Positions 34,000 to 43,900 of a stretch of DNA of 64,000 nt are shown here, one piece after another. Origin of the DNA: Pegethrix bostrychoides GSE-TBD4-15B (GTDB lineage Bacteria > Cyanobacteriota > Cyanobacteriia > Elainellales > Elainellaceae); contig JAHHHV010000067.1 of the NCBI GenBank assembly GCA_019359155.1, positions 1 to 64,000 of the forward strand, read 5' to 3'. The number at the start of each line of letters is the position of its first letter. Positions within the stretch are counted from its first letter, which is position 1. The position numbers and the translations under genes are program-made. The notes under the pieces are model-generated. The model was not told where the DNA came from. It saw nothing but the letters and a program-made list of their open reading frames with translations, and did no database searches.

Positions 34000-34569
34000 T
34001 TAAGCTAGAACCTGAGTAGCAGCCTGGTTCGATTGCCGTTTTGCTGCTTCAACTTTGACGGTGCCACGAAACATATTCATGCCGCAGACAAACGTATAAG
34101 TTCCGGGTTCGGAGGGCGTGAATTCAATCGCTGTCACCTGATTCAGCGGCAGAGTCCGGGAAATGTGGAAGTCAGGAAACCGCACTTCCTCCAGGCAGCT
34201 ACTCGGATCTCTGCGGTCAAACTTGAGCCGCACCGGCTGGCCCGCCTGCACCACAATCTGACTCGGCTCATAGCCGCCGTTCACTGTGACGGTCACTTCC
34301 TGCACGCCTGCCTGAACCTGAGCCTGACGGGCTTTTGGTTTGCTGAACAGGAACCACCATAGCTCCAGGCCAATCAGCCCCGCCCCGCCCAGAGTGACCG
34401 CAATTTTGCTGCCAAGCGGCTGCTCGATGCGTTGAAAGCCTTCGCTCTCAGTCATCTCCATTGAATGTCCGGACATGGCTCCAGGCATCTCAGAGGCAAT
34501 TGTCCCGGAGATCGCACCTAGCAGAAAACCAAATCCAGCTAATGTTCCTAAAGCTGCTTTATTCAACAT
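34000..34569 (-). CDS. Cupredoxin-domain membrane protein
   Basis: A 189-residue protein: an N-terminal hydrophobic segment (LGTLAGFGFLLGAISGT), a short Met/His tract (MSGHSMEM), a transmembrane helix (KIAVTLGGAGLIGLELWWFLFS, about residues 54-76), then a cupredoxin-like beta domain (about 88-175). Candidate copper ligands are SSCLEEV, the histidine in FPDFHISRTLP, and the C..M pair in FVCGMNMFRG. Such proteins often accompany Cu(I) ATPases and may pass copper to or from them outside the membrane. It starts 10 bp after the copA stop, so the two are co-transcribed. Confidence 0.85.
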   Translation of the reverse strand: MLNKAALGTLAGFGFLLGAISGTIASEMPGAMSGHSMEMTESEGFQRIEQPLGSKIAVTLGGAGLIGLELWWFLFSKPKARQAQVQAGVQEVTVTVNGGYEPSQIVVQAGQPVRLKFDRRDPSSCLEEVRFPDFHISRTLPLNQVTAIEFTPSEPGTYTFVCGMNMFRGTVKVEAAKRQSNQAATQVLA

Positions 34570-34579
34570 ATCATTCTCC

Positions 34580-36838
34580 CTAGCTCAAGGCTCGCGGCCT
34601 GAAATTGCGTAGACGCAGCGCGTTGGTCACGACCGAAACTGAACTGAAGGCCATTGCAGCACCGGCAATAATCGGATTCAGCAGCCAGCCGAAAATTGGG
34701 TAAAGAATGCCAGCAGCGATTGGAATTCCGGCCACGTTGTAGACAAAGGCAAAAAACAGGTTTTGCTTAATGTTGCGGATTGTGGCGCGGCTGAGCTGAA
34801 TCGCCGTCACGATGCCTTGCAGATCGCCGGAGATCAGGGTGATATCGCTGGCGGCAATCGCCACATCGGTGCCGGTGCCAATCGCCATGCCAACATCGGC
34901 TTGAGCCAGAGCAGGCGCGTCGTTGATGCCATCTCCCACCATTGCCACAACCTTGCCCTCGGCCTGAAGCTGGGCTACGGTGGCGGCTTTCTGGTCGGGC
35001 CGCACTTCTGCCAGCACTCGCCGAATTCCGACTTCTCGCGCAATCACTGCTGCTGTGCGCTGGTTGTCGCCAGTCAGCATCACGACTTCTAATCCCAGCT
35101 TCTGGAGCGCCCGAATCGCAGCTGCTGAAGAAGGTTTGACCGCATCCGAGATGCCCATGATTGCCTCGATCTCGCCGTCTACAGCCATCCAGACAACCGT
35201 TTTGCCCAGATATTCCAGCCGCTTTGCCTGGGATTGTAGCGCTGCGGTTTCGAGGCGCAGTTCGTTCATCCAGCGCAGGGTGCCGATCTGGACCTGCTGA
35301 CCTGCTACAGTGCCCTGGACGCCGCTACCCGTCACGGCCTCAAAGTTTTTAGCTTCGAGTGATCCTGCCCCCTGGGTCTGGCCATATTGCACCACGGCTT
35401 CGGCCAGTGGATGCTCGGAGTTGCGCTCGATGGCGGCAGCTAAACTCAGCAGGCGGATTTCGTTGCTGTCAGCCGTTCCTCTGACTGTCATCAGATCGGT
35501 CACGGTTGGTTTCCCCTGAGTGATCGTGCCAGTTTTGTCCAGAACGATTGTTTGAATGCGGTGCGCCTGTTCTAGACTTTCAGCGCCTTTGATCAAAATG
35601 CCGTTCTCAGCCCCTTTACCTGTGCCGACCATAATCGAAGTCGGCGTTGCTAGACCCAGGGCGCAGGGACAGGCAATAATCAGAACGCCCACCGTGGTAA
35701 TCAGCGCCATTGTGACGTTGCCCATCAGGTTGTACCAGATTACGAAGGTCAGGATCGCAATCGCAATCACCGCAGGCACAAACCAGCCTGTCACCTGGTC
35801 AGCCAGTCGCTGAATCGGCGCTTTTGATCCCTGGGCCTGCTGTACAAGCTGAACCATCTGAGCCAAGAAGGTGTCTTTGCCGACTCGCGTTGACCGGAAC
35901 TTGAAGCTGCCGGTTTTGTTGATCGTCGCGCCAATCACTTCATCGCCTGCCTGCTTCTGCACAGGCAAACTTTCCCCCGTCACCATTGCCTCGTCAATCG
36001 TGGAAGCGCCGTCGATGATCTCACCGTCTACCGGAACCTTTTCGCCCGGACGCACCAGGATAATATCTCCCAGCATTACCTCAGCGATTGGAATATCAAC
36101 TTCACGCCCGTCTCGAATTACCCGCGCCGTTCTAGCCTGCAAGCCCATCAGCTTGCGAATTGCTTCCGAGGTCTGACCCCTGGCCCGGTTTTCCAGCAGC
36201 CGTCCCAGCAGAATCAGGGCCACAATTACCGCCGCTGGCTCGTAGTAGACATCGGGCCGCAGTCCTTGCGCCGTGAACCAGCCTGGGGCTACCGTCGGAA
36301 ACAACGAGTAAAAGTAGGCCGTGCCTGTACCCAGCGCCACCAGCGTATCCATTGTGGAGGTATGACGCTTCAGGGCTTTCCAGGCGTTGACAAAGAAATC
36401 ACTGCCGCCCCAGAACAGCACAGGCGTAGTCAGCACGAGCTGGAGCCAGGGATCATGCAGCCACATCGGGATGAATGGAAGCGGTAGGCCGGCCATCATT
36501 GGCAGCGAACCGATTACCAGAACGGCGCTGATTATGCAGCTCACCCAAACCTTGCGCGTTAGCTTGCGCTGTTCGACTTGTCGCGCTTGGCGTTCACTGT
36601 CGGCCTCCGGCGCAAGCACGTCATCCTGCATGGGTTGGGCTGAATAGCCCGCTGCGTCTACCGCCTGCTGAATTGTGGCGATATCGGTCTTGGCAGCGTC
36701 GTAGGTGACAGTGGCCTGTTCTGCGCCAAAGTTAACGCTGCACTGCTGTACGCCCGGAACGGACTGAATCGATTGTTCGATGTTGTTGGCGCAGGAGGCA
36801 CAGCTCATGCCCCGCAGTTTTAGACTTTCTGTTTTCAT
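34580..36838 (-). CDS. copA: Cu(I)-exporting P1B-1 ATPase CopA
   Basis: A 752-residue P-type ATPase. One N-terminal HMA domain has GMSCASC (Cys13, Cys16). The intramembrane site is [11 protein letters not shown] near residue 389; phosphorylation DKTGT near 432; HP locus SEHPLAEAV; hinge GDGINDAP. The last two helices carry the YN pair (FVYNVAGIP) and M-x-x-S-S (MAFSSVSVV), the signature of Cu(I)/Ag(I) transport. Pumps Cu(I) out of the cytoplasm or into the thylakoid lumen. Second-last in the operon copZ-like, merR, copA, cupredoxin. Confidence 0.96.
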   Translation of the reverse strand: MKTESLKLRGMSCASCANNIEQSIQSVPGVQQCSVNFGAEQATVTYDAAKTDIATIQQAVDAAGYSAQPMQDDVLAPEADSERQARQVEQRKLTRKVWVSCIISAVLVIGSLPMMAGLPLPFIPMWLHDPWLQLVLTTPVLFWGGSDFFVNAWKALKRHTSTMDTLVALGTGTAYFYSLFPTVAPGWFTAQGLRPDVYYEPAAVIVALILLGRLLENRARGQTSEAIRKLMGLQARTARVIRDGREVDIPIAEVMLGDIILVRPGEKVPVDGEIIDGASTIDEAMVTGESLPVQKQAGDEVIGATINKTGSFKFRSTRVGKDTFLAQMVQLVQQAQGSKAPIQRLADQVTGWFVPAVIAIAILTFVIWYNLMGNVTMALITTVGVLIIACPCALGLATPTSIMVGTGKGAENGILIKGAESLEQAHRIQTIVLDKTGTITQGKPTVTDLMTVRGTADSNEIRLLSLAAAIERNSEHPLAEAVVQYGQTQGAGSLEAKNFEAVTGSGVQGTVAGQQVQIGTLRWMNELRLETAALQSQAKRLEYLGKTVVWMAVDGEIEAIMGISDAVKPSSAAAIRALQKLGLEVVMLTGDNQRTAAVIAREVGIRRVLAEVRPDQKAATVAQLQAEGKVVAMVGDGINDAPALAQADVGMAIGTGTDVAIAASDITLISGDLQGIVTAIQLSRATIRNIKQNLFFAFVYNVAGIPIAAGILYPIFGWLLNPIIAGAAMAFSSVSVVTNALRLRNFRPRALS

Positions 36839-36867
36839 GTTTAACCTCCAGTTGTCCAGAAACCGAC

Positions 36868-37299
36868 TTAAAAGCCTGAGACGCTTGAGGGCGGTTTGCT
36901 TTCAATCAGGGGACAAATTGCGGCATCTGCCAGAGCAGACGGCTGTTTGTCAGCTAGCATCTCCTGCAATTCCTGTTTCAAAAGCGCCAACTGCTGCATT
37001 TGTCGATCAATCTCGACCAGTTTCTTCCGCAGTCTGGCCTTGACTTGATCGCAAGGTAGGCTGCCCTGATCATGCACCGCTAAAATTTCACCGATTTCCG
37101 ATAGGCTCAACCCCAAACACTGGGAGCGCTTGATGAAGCTGAGCCGAGCGAAGATGTCTGGATCAAAGACACGAAAGCCACCTTCTGTGCGACTGGTTGA
37201 TCTCAGCAACCCCAGCTCTTCGTAGTAGCGAATCGTCTTAATCGGCACACCCGTTTGCTTGGATACAAGACCAATCAACAGCTTTGGCTGGGTCAACAT
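36868..37299 (-). CDS. MerR-family metal-responsive regulator
   Basis: A 143-residue MerR protein. The winged-helix DNA-binding part is [23 protein letters not shown] (about residues 11-33), followed by [16 protein letters not shown] and a dimerisation coiled coil ([30 protein letters not shown]). Metal-site cysteines are in SLPCDQV (about 83) and AAICPLIE (about 129), the pattern of Zn/Pb/Cd/Cu sensors such as ZntR, PbrR and CueR. It sits in the copper operon, 29 bp before copA, so copper or silver is the likely signal. The palindrome at 37593-37622 is its probable operator. Confidence 0.9.
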   Translation of the reverse strand: MLTQPKLLIGLVSKQTGVPIKTIRYYEELGLLRSTSRTEGGFRVFDPDIFARLSFIKRSQCLGLSLSEIGEILAVHDQGSLPCDQVKARLRKKLVEIDRQMQQLALLKQELQEMLADKQPSALADAAICPLIESKPPSSVSGF

Positions 37300-37349
37300 A
37301 GCAATTTCAACCCCTCAAATCCCCAATATTGTCTGTCAGCAAAAGTAGC

Positions 37350-37544
37350 CTATGCCACGGTGTAGCCTGCACTCGTGATCGCCTGTCTCACCGCAGTTGC
37401 ATCAACCTGGGTTTCGATGCTGACCTGTTTGGTTTTAGTGTCAGCGTTCACCTGTGCCGCTGGATCAACGGCTGTAACGGCTTTGGTGATGGTATCAGCG
37501 CAGGCAGAGCAGGCCATATCGGGAACGGTCAATTCGAGAGTCAT
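37350..37544 (-). CDS. CopZ-like heavy-metal-associated (HMA) chaperone
   Basis: A 64-residue single HMA domain protein. The metal site is MACSAC (Cys12, Cys15), followed by ADTITKAVTAVDPAAQVNADTKTKQVSI and the C-terminal ITSAGYTVA, the full beta-alpha-beta-beta-alpha-beta length. Such proteins carry Cu(I) to CopA's HMA domain or to other targets. It is first in the operon, 50 bp before merR, and lies directly under the palindromic promoter. Confidence 0.9.
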   Translation of the reverse strand: MTLELTVPDMACSACADTITKAVTAVDPAAQVNADTKTKQVSIETQVDATAVRQAITSAGYTVA

Positions 37545-37592
37545 GGTGGTTTTCAGTCTGAGCGACTGTCCTTCAATTGAACTAGCTCTATC

Positions 37593-37622
37593 CTAGACTC
37601 TCTAGTCCACTAGAGAGTCTAG
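37593..37622 (-). promoter_or_regulatory. MerR-type palindromic operator-promoter of the copper operon
   Basis: CTAGACTCTCTAGT, CC, ACTAGAGAGTCTAG is a perfect 14-2-14 palindrome, 49 bp upstream of the copZ-like start. Read on the minus strand it contains TAGACT and TAGGAT separated by 20 bp with the dyad between, the stretched spacing typical of MerR-activated promoters. The half-site ACTCTCTAGT resembles PbrR/ZntR-type sites. Confidence 0.75.
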
Positions 37623-37691
37623 AGGGTGAGCCTACGACTTTGAATAGAATTTAAATTTCCGTCAGCCTCAGCAGCATGAGCCTATAAAAGT

Positions 37692-37721
37692 GCGAAGCCC
37701 CACAGGTTGGTAGGGCTTCGC
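37692..37721 (-). terminator. Terminator hairpin after the Csp-like gene
   Basis: GCGAAGCCC and GGGCTTCGC form a perfect 9-bp stem around a 12-nt loop. On the minus strand the stem is followed by ACTTTTA, a short T-run, 22 bp beyond the csp stop. It separates the csp transcript from the copper operon promoter. Confidence 0.65.
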
Positions 37722-37743
37722 AAGCATCGATTGAGAGAGCTAG

Positions 37744-38100
37744 TCAGGCCGCCATCATCGTTGCCATCTGGCGGCAGGACTGGGCGCAGCGACGGCAGGA
37801 CTGGGCACAACGCTGGCAGTGGTCGTGGTCATGCTTTTCACATTCCGCCGCACAGCGCTCACAGGCTTCAGCACAGACACCGCAGAGCTGGGCATGAAGC
37901 TCAGAACCCCGCGCCATGAACCGAGCGCAAATATCGCAGGTGTCAGCACAGTCGCGGCAGAGCTTGATGCATTGCGCCATCATTTGCACCATATCGCTGC
38001 TGAGGCAGGCTGTCGCGCAGTTTTCGCAGTCGCGTAGACAGTCTAGGCAGTTCTGAATGCAGGTCTCTAGCTGGGATTGGTGAGATTGGGTCATAGTCAT
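37744..38100 (-). CDS. Csp-like four-helix-bundle copper storage protein (DUF326)
   Basis: A 118-residue protein with 20 cysteines in repeated C-x2-3-C patterns (CIQNCLDCLRDCENC, CIKLCRDCADTCDIC, CGVCAEACERCAAEC, CQRCAQSCRRCAQSC), the hallmark of the DUF326/Csp family in which thiols lining a four-helix bundle store many Cu(I) ions. There is no signal peptide, so it is the cytosolic Csp3-like type. A strong AGGAG lies eight bases before the ATG. It lies immediately upstream of the copZ-merR-copA operon with its own transcript. Confidence 0.9.
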   Translation of the reverse strand: MTMTQSHQSQLETCIQNCLDCLRDCENCATACLSSDMVQMMAQCIKLCRDCADTCDICARFMARGSELHAQLCGVCAEACERCAAECEKHDHDHCQRCAQSCRRCAQSCRQMATMMAA

Positions 38101-38242
38101 TGGTTTTGCTCCTAGGCTTAAGGTATTCAGAAGGTATTGCTCAATGCTTCACCAGTTACCTTACAGACGATTTACCAAGCTTGCGTCCTACTGCCGAAGT
38201 AGAAACAAGTTGCCCAATTTTCCATCCATCGGACGACAGGCT

Positions 38243-38258
38243 TTTCATCCTGATTTCA
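38243..38258 (+). promoter_or_regulatory. Tandem TTTCA box between csp and DUF2442 genes
   Basis: TTTCATCCTGATTTCA, two TTTCA half-sites 11 bp apart, continues as CATTTTTGTG. It matches the box at 39128 over about 25 bases (one mismatch). It lies 143 bp upstream of csp in reversed orientation relative to that gene. Confidence 0.5.
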
Positions 38259-38292
38259 CATTTTTGTGATTCGCTGAGAAAAGTTAAAGTAA

Positions 38293-38727
38293 TTAGCTAG
38301 ATGCTTTGAGGGTGGCTTTGCGCGGTCTACCACCTTTTTTACCATTTTGGCGAGATGACTGGGTTTTGGCGGCAGATTTAGCGGCTCCACCTTTTTTGGC
38401 TAAGGCGGTCATCCACTGGCGTGAACCAAAAGTGCCTTCTAGTAGGGCTGGAATGTAGAGGTCGACATCTAGAGCTTCCCAGTGTAGCCCTGTTCCGGAA
38501 GGAGTGATTTCAATGTCTGCTAAGTCTTCTGCGGTAGCTCCTGCAAGTCCTTGACCGAGGTGGGCGGGAAAGCAGAAGCGGGTTTGATTGGAGAAGATGA
38601 TCTCAATGAGTCCGGTTTCGCTCTGATAGGTGGCAGCGATCGCGACGGGATGAGTAAGTTGGTTGAGTTCGCCGCGAATAGTAGCGATCGTATATTCATC
38701 TACTTTCGGTTCAATGAATTTCGCCAT
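38293..38727 (-). CDS. DUF2442 protein, partner of DUF4160
   Basis: About 144 residues from ATG 38727 (MAKFIEPK). The DUF2442 core is the central HWEALDVDLYIPALLEG, with FCFPAHLGQGLA and TAEDLADIEITPSGTGLHW. The C-terminus is basic and proline/glycine rich (RQNGKKGGRPRKATLK), a likely DNA-binding tail resembling an AT-hook (GGRPRK). Its start overlaps the end of the DUF4160 gene by 17 bp. DUF4160-DUF2442 pairs are common in cyanobacteria and have been suggested as toxin-antitoxin modules without proof. Confidence 0.85.
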   Translation of the reverse strand: MAKFIEPKVDEYTIATIRGELNQLTHPVAIAATYQSETGLIEIIFSNQTRFCFPAHLGQGLAGATAEDLADIEITPSGTGLHWEALDVDLYIPALLEGTFGSRQWMTALAKKGGAAKSAAKTQSSRQNGKKGGRPRKATLKASS

Positions 38728-38962
38728 GATATTCACTCCATTTTTGCAATAGCAGAGCTTGATTTTCTTGAACTAGCGCAACGGCTTTGGCGAGGTCTTT
38801 ACGGTTGAGTCCATTGTTAGTTATGGCGTGGGCTTTGCCATCTTTACCCGCAATTTCAATTCTGGCTTCGCCTCCTGCCTTGAACACATGAACGTGGCTA
38901 GGGAGATGGTCGTTTGGGAAAACCCGAAAGGATAAACCATCTTGCTTGAACACAGTCACCAT
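38711..38962 (-). CDS. DUF4160 protein
   Basis: An 83-residue protein with the DUF4160 signature: FRVFPNDHLPSHVHVFKAGGEARIEI near the N-terminus (the DH..PHVHV block), then GLNRKDLAKAVALVQENQALLLQKWSEYHG. The conserved histidines could form a nuclease-like site, which is inference. It is the upstream gene of the DUF2442 pair, and a palindrome at 38975-38994 sits just before its start. Its position between two metal operons suggests a separate insertion. Confidence 0.88.
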   Translation of the reverse strand: MVTVFKQDGLSFRVFPNDHLPSHVHVFKAGGEARIEIAGKDGKAHAITNNGLNRKDLAKAVALVQENQALLLQKWSEYHGEIH

Positions 38963-38974
38963 AGTTTCTCGATT

Positions 38975-38994
38975 AAACCTAATCGGTTAGGTTT
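38975..38994. promoter_or_regulatory. Palindromic operator of the DUF4160/DUF2442 pair
   Basis: AAACCTAA and TTAGGTTT form 8-bp arms around a 4-nt centre, 12 bp before the DUF4160 start. The location suggests autoregulation, for instance by the DUF2442 protein with its basic tail. Confidence 0.55.
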
Positions 38995-39302
38995 TGTCAA
39001 TGAAGCTTTTGGTAGAAATAATAGTTTCACCTGAGACTCAGGAACTTTTATGCACTACTAAGCATAAAGGTCTGTGAAATTGGGATGCTCTGCAACTCAA
39101 AATATGCCGCTCACGATAAAGCCCGTGTTTCATCCTGATTTCACATTTCTGTGGAATTCTGGAGGGTATTGAATAAAGTTCGAGTCCCTTCACGGTTAGT
39201 CTGCTCTCTGACCTCTCAAATCTGGCTCCATCGCTAATTTGATGCTCTGACTGCTCTTGATGCTGCTTTTAACCTCAATGCCAACCCACACTAACTGCAC
39301 CT
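38995..39302. other. 308-bp intergenic region before the efflux operon
   Basis: No coding sequence seen. It carries the promoter region of the RND efflux genes, including the tandem TTTCA box at 39128-39143 (160 bp before the start). An ATGCTCTGACTGC stretch near 39240 shows no clear Shine-Dalgarno function. Confidence 0.5.
39128..39143 (+). promoter_or_regulatory. Tandem TTTCA box upstream of the RND efflux operon
   Basis: TTTCATCCTGATTTCA with two TTTCA half-sites 11 bp apart, followed by CATTTCTGTG. It is oriented with the efflux genes and is nearly identical to the box at 38243. Confidence 0.6.
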
Positions 39303-40952
39303 ATGAAATTTCTGATGGACTCCCTTAACTGCGCTCATCCTGTTGCTCAGCGTCAACTCTCTAGGGCCGTACTTGCCTTGGCTCTGTTCGCTTCCCCTAA
39401 TGCCGCGCTGGCGCATGTGGGACATGGGAATGAGTTTCAGGGCGGCGTGCATTCAGCACAACCCACTAGTGATATTCAGGTCGATGCAGAAACAGCCAAG
39501 CGAATTGGGCTGAAGGTTGAGCCAGTATCCCGGCAGCGTCTGGCGATAGGCGTCAAAGCAACGGGACAGATCGAAGCCGCACCGAGTCGGCAGGTGGAAG
39601 TCACTAATCCGGCAGGTGGAACAGTCGTAAAGCTGTATGTGCAGCCTGGAGATACGGTACGGCAGGGTCAAGCTCTGGCGATGATCACGAGCGCAGAACT
39701 GGCAGAATTGCGCGTTGCCGCTCTGGATCGACGGGCGGAAGCATCTGGTACGGTTCAAGAAGCCCAAACAAATCTGCGCTTAGCGCAGCAAAACTATCAG
39801 CAGCAGCAGCAGATTGCTCAAACCGCGATTGCCCAGGCTCAAACCGAGCTGCGAGTGGCGCAAGAGCAGTACGACCGCGATCAGGAACTCTCTCAGCAGG
39901 GCGCACTCCCGCGTCGGCAGGTTTTAGAATCGGAGGCGCGGCTGGCTACTGCCCGAAATGCTCTTACTGAAGCAAAGAGTGGGCTTCAGGTTCTAGAAGC
40001 CTCGGCTGACCTGCAACGCGCTCAAACTGCTGTTAAAGTGGCGCAAGATCGAGCTGCACTGAGTACTGTCACCTACAGCACTCGCCTGAAACAGTTGGGA
40101 ACGCAAGCCAACCCAGATGGCACGATCACGATCACAGCGCCAATTTCAGGTCGAGTTGCCGATCGCGAAGTGACGCTGGGCCAATCTGCCGAAGATGCGG
40201 GAGCCGCTTTGATGACGATTGTGGATGACCGCACGGTTCTCGCTACCGCCAACATCTATGAGAAAGACCTAAATCAAGTCGCGATTGGCCAGCCGGTGCG
40301 CGTCACGGTGGCAGGATTCCCAGACCGCAGCTTTCAGGGACGGGTAACAGTGGTGGGGGCAGTAGTAGAAGGGGAAACTCGCGTTGTGCCGGTCAAAGCG
40401 GAAATCGATAACCCTGACAGTGCCTTAAAGCCGGGTATGTTTGCTGACATAGAAGTGATCACAGATCGCACGGCAGAGCCAGTGCTGGCCATTCCCCGTT
40501 CAGCACTCATTGAAGTGAACGGTACACAGACGGTCTATGTGAAAAATGGGAGCGCCTATCAGTCTGTGGAAGTTACACTGGGAAAAACAGCGGGTGAATG
40601 GGTTGAAGTGCAAAATGGTTTATTTGAGGGAGACATGATCGTAACTCAAAGAGCCGCACAACTCTATACTCAATCCTTACGGGGAGGCAGTGCCAAACCA
40701 GAAGCGGAAGCAACAGGAGCAGAATCAACAGCAGAGACAAATGCTGTAAATACTCTACCCTGGTGGATATTTGCCATCAGCGGTACTGCCATTGCAGCGA
40801 GTACCTTTGCCGCAGGGACTTGGTGGGCTAGTCGTCGCGTTCGGCATTCCCTGGCTCCAGATCTCTCGCTTTACAACAGCTTGGAAACTAATTCACCTGC
40901 TCTAGCGACTGAACCTGTTGAAAAGCAGGAAACGCCTCATAAATCCCATTGA
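39303..40952 (+). CDS. RND efflux periplasmic adaptor subunit (CzcB/CusB-like)
   Basis: A 549-residue membrane-fusion protein. The N-terminus has a signal-like stretch (AVLALALFASPNAALAHVGHG). A biotinyl-lipoyl hairpin (VEVTNPAGGTVVKLYVQPGDTVRQGQALAMI), a long coiled coil (about 135-270) and a beta-barrel (TITAPISGRVADREVTLGQS, GQPVRVTVAGFPDRSFQGRV) are present. It links the inner-membrane pump to an outer-membrane channel. Unusually it has a C-terminal hydrophobic helix (TLPWWIFAISGTAIAASTFAAGTWW) near residue 485-510. First of the operon with czcA-like and lipoprotein genes, 24 bp before the pump. Confidence 0.92.
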   Translation: MKFLMDSLNCAHPVAQRQLSRAVLALALFASPNAALAHVGHGNEFQGGVHSAQPTSDIQVDAETAKRIGLKVEPVSRQRLAIGVKATGQIEAAPSRQVEVTNPAGGTVVKLYVQPGDTVRQGQALAMITSAELAELRVAALDRRAEASGTVQEAQTNLRLAQQNYQQQQQIAQTAIAQAQTELRVAQEQYDRDQELSQQGALPRRQVLESEARLATARNALTEAKSGLQVLEASADLQRAQTAVKVAQDRAALSTVTYSTRLKQLGTQANPDGTITITAPISGRVADREVTLGQSAEDAGAALMTIVDDRTVLATANIYEKDLNQVAIGQPVRVTVAGFPDRSFQGRVTVVGAVVEGETRVVPVKAEIDNPDSALKPGMFADIEVITDRTAEPVLAIPRSALIEVNGTQTVYVKNGSAYQSVEVTLGKTAGEWVEVQNGLFEGDMIVTQRAAQLYTQSLRGGSAKPEAEATGAESTAETNAVNTLPWWIFAISGTAIAASTFAAGTWWASRRVRHSLAPDLSLYNSLETNSPALATEPVEKQETPHKSH

Positions 40953-40976
40953 TATTTAACCTATTAGACTTAAGCC

Positions 40977-43900
40977 ATGCTCAACGCTATTTTGAAGTGG
41001 TCGATCGTCCAGCGTTGGCTGGTCGTGATTGGGGCCATTCTAATCACGGTTTTGGGGGCGTATAATCTGACTCGAATGCCGCTGGATGTGTTTCCCGACT
41101 TTGCTCCACCCCAGGTAGAAATCCAAACTGAAGCAACTGGACTAGCTCCCGAAGAAGTTGAGTCCCTGATTACGTTACCAATCGAGAGCGCTGTGAACGG
41201 GACACCGGGCGTGGAAACAGTGCGGTCATCCTCTGCGGTCGGCATTTCTGTGGTTAAGGTGATCTTCAACTGGGGTACAGATATCTATCGAGCTCGACAG
41301 CTCGTGACTGAACGGCTGCAACAGGTGCAGGAAAAGCTGCCAGAAGGCATTGGAACTCCGCAAATTTCGCCCGTTTCTTCCCCGATTGGCACCGTGCTAA
41401 TGTATGCCTTCACTGCTGAAACCACTTCCTTAATGGAAGTGCGGCGGCTAGTTGATCGCGATGTCACTAACCGGCTGTTGGCGGTTCCCGGCGTTTCGCA
41501 GGTGATTGCTTACGGCGGCGATGTGCGGCAGTATCAGGTGCTGGTTGATCCAGCTAGACTGTCTGCTTTTAACGTCTCGCTGTCGGAAGTCACGGAGGCG
41601 GCGGAAGCAGCCAATGTCAACGCTGCCGGAGGATTTCTAACCACGCCCGATCAGGAAATGATCATTCGGGGCGTAGGGCGATTGGAGTCGATCGATCAGT
41701 TGGGCTATTCGGTTGTCGCTGCTCGTGATGGTAAACCCGTGCTATTGCGCGATGTGGCAGAGGTCCAGCTCGGTGCTGCTTTGAAGCGAGGTGATGGCAG
41801 TGTAAACGGTCAGCCGGCAGTCGTCGTCGTGGTGAATAAGCAGCCGATGAACGACACGCCAACCGTCACTCAAGCGATTGAACAAGCAATGGAGGGAGTA
41901 AAAGCGGGATTGCCAAAAGATATCAAGGTAATCGAAACCTTCCGACAGGAAAACTTTATCGAGGCATCGATTGAGAATGTGTTGGGTTCCCTGCGCGATG
42001 GCATCATTATTGTGTCAGTGATTCTGCTGCTGTTTTTGATGAACTGGCGCACAGCAGTGATTACCCTCAGCGCCATTCCGTTGTCGGTATTGATTGGGAT
42101 GCTGATCCTCAATGCCTTTGGACAGGGCATCAACACAATGACCTTGGGCGGTCTGGCAGTAGCAATTGGATCAGTCGTTGATGACTCGATTGTCGATATG
42201 GAGAATGCCTATCGAGGATTACGCAAAAACCAGCTTGAAGGTACACCAGAGCATCCCTTCAAAGTAGTCTACGACACGTCAGTTGAAGTGCGGGTCAGCG
42301 TCATCTTCTCGACCGTGATCATCGCGGTTGTGTTCGCGCCCATTTTCAGTCTCACTGGAGTGGAGGGCCGCATCTTTGCGCCAATGGGAATTGCCTATCT
42401 AGTCTCCATTTTTGCCTCTACGTTTGTGGCAATGACCCTATCTCCAGCCCTCTGTGCAATTCTGTTAGCCCGTCAAAATTTGCCGAGTGACGAAACCTGG
42501 GTGAGCGCGTTCTCCCAGCGGCTCTATCGTCCAGCACTCCATTTTGCGGTTCGGCGCGCCAAGATAGTTTTGATGATTGCTGCTGCATCATTGATTGCTT
42601 CTCTGCTGGTCTTCACCAGTTTAGGTCGCGTATTTCTACCAGAGTTCCAAGAACCTTCTCTGGTCAATGCCATGTTGCTGTATCCGGGCGTGTCTTTAGA
42701 AGCAACCAATCAAGCAGGATTAGCAATGCAGGATGCGCTCAAAGGCGATCCGCGCTTTTCATCAGTGCAGTTGCGGTCGGGACGCGCTCCGGGGGATGCA
42801 GATGCCGGAGGCGTAAACCTGGGGCATGTAGATGTAGAATTAAGCGCTGAGGGCATGAAGAATCGGGAAGGTTCAATTGAAACGATTCGGGCTGAATTTG
42901 CCCGTATTCCGGGTGTGGCTCCCAGCATCGGTGGATTTATCAGTCACCGCATGGATGAAGTATTGTCGGGGGTACGCAGCGCAATCGCAATCAAAATCTT
43001 TGGCCCTGATTTAGCAGAACTGCGTTCGATTGGTAGCGAGGTCGAAGCCGCAGTCCGAGATGTGAACGGGTTGGTAGACTTGCAGCTAGAGCCACAAGTG
43101 CCGATTCGACAGGTGCAAATTCAGTTCGACCGGGCAGCAGCAGCGCGCTATGGTCTGAGCGTCGGGCAACTTTCAGAAATGATTGAAACGGCTCTAAATG
43201 GTCGGATTGTATCTCAGGTTCTGGAGGAACAACAGTTGTTTGACTTGGTGGTATGGCTGAAAGACGAGGCTCGGAATAATACAGAGACGATTCGTAATTT
43301 ACTGGTAGACACCCCTACGGGGCAGAAAATTCCTCTGGCTCAAGTTGCACAAATTGACTACGGCACTGGTCCCAACACGATCAACCGAGAGAACGTGTCG
43401 CGCTTAATTGTTGTATCAGCTAACGTGTCCGGACGCGATTTAGGATCAGTTATCGAAGATGTTCAGGCTAGGGTTAAAGCATCTGTGCCATTGCCGTCTG
43501 GCTACTTTATTCAATATGGTGGACAGTTTGAATCGGAGCAGCAGGCGAGCCGCAATTTGCTGATTTTTGGCGGATTGGCAATCGTTGTTATGGCGGTTCT
43601 GATGTACTTTGCGGTTAAATCAGTCGCCGGAATGCTGATGATTATGATTAACCTGCCGCTGGCTCTAGTGGGAGGTATCTTTTCGATTGCGCTAGGGGGC
43701 GGCGTTGTCTCGGTGGCTTCGCTAGTGGGGTTCATCACCCTATTTGGTGTGGCCACTCGTAACGGCTTGCTGCTGGTCGATAACTACAACAGTAAGCTGG
43801 CGCGGGGAATGCCCCTTCAGCAGGTAATTGTCGATGGCTCGATGGAGCGACTGGTGGCAATTTTAATGACGGCTTTAACCTCTGCTTTGGGCATGGTGCC

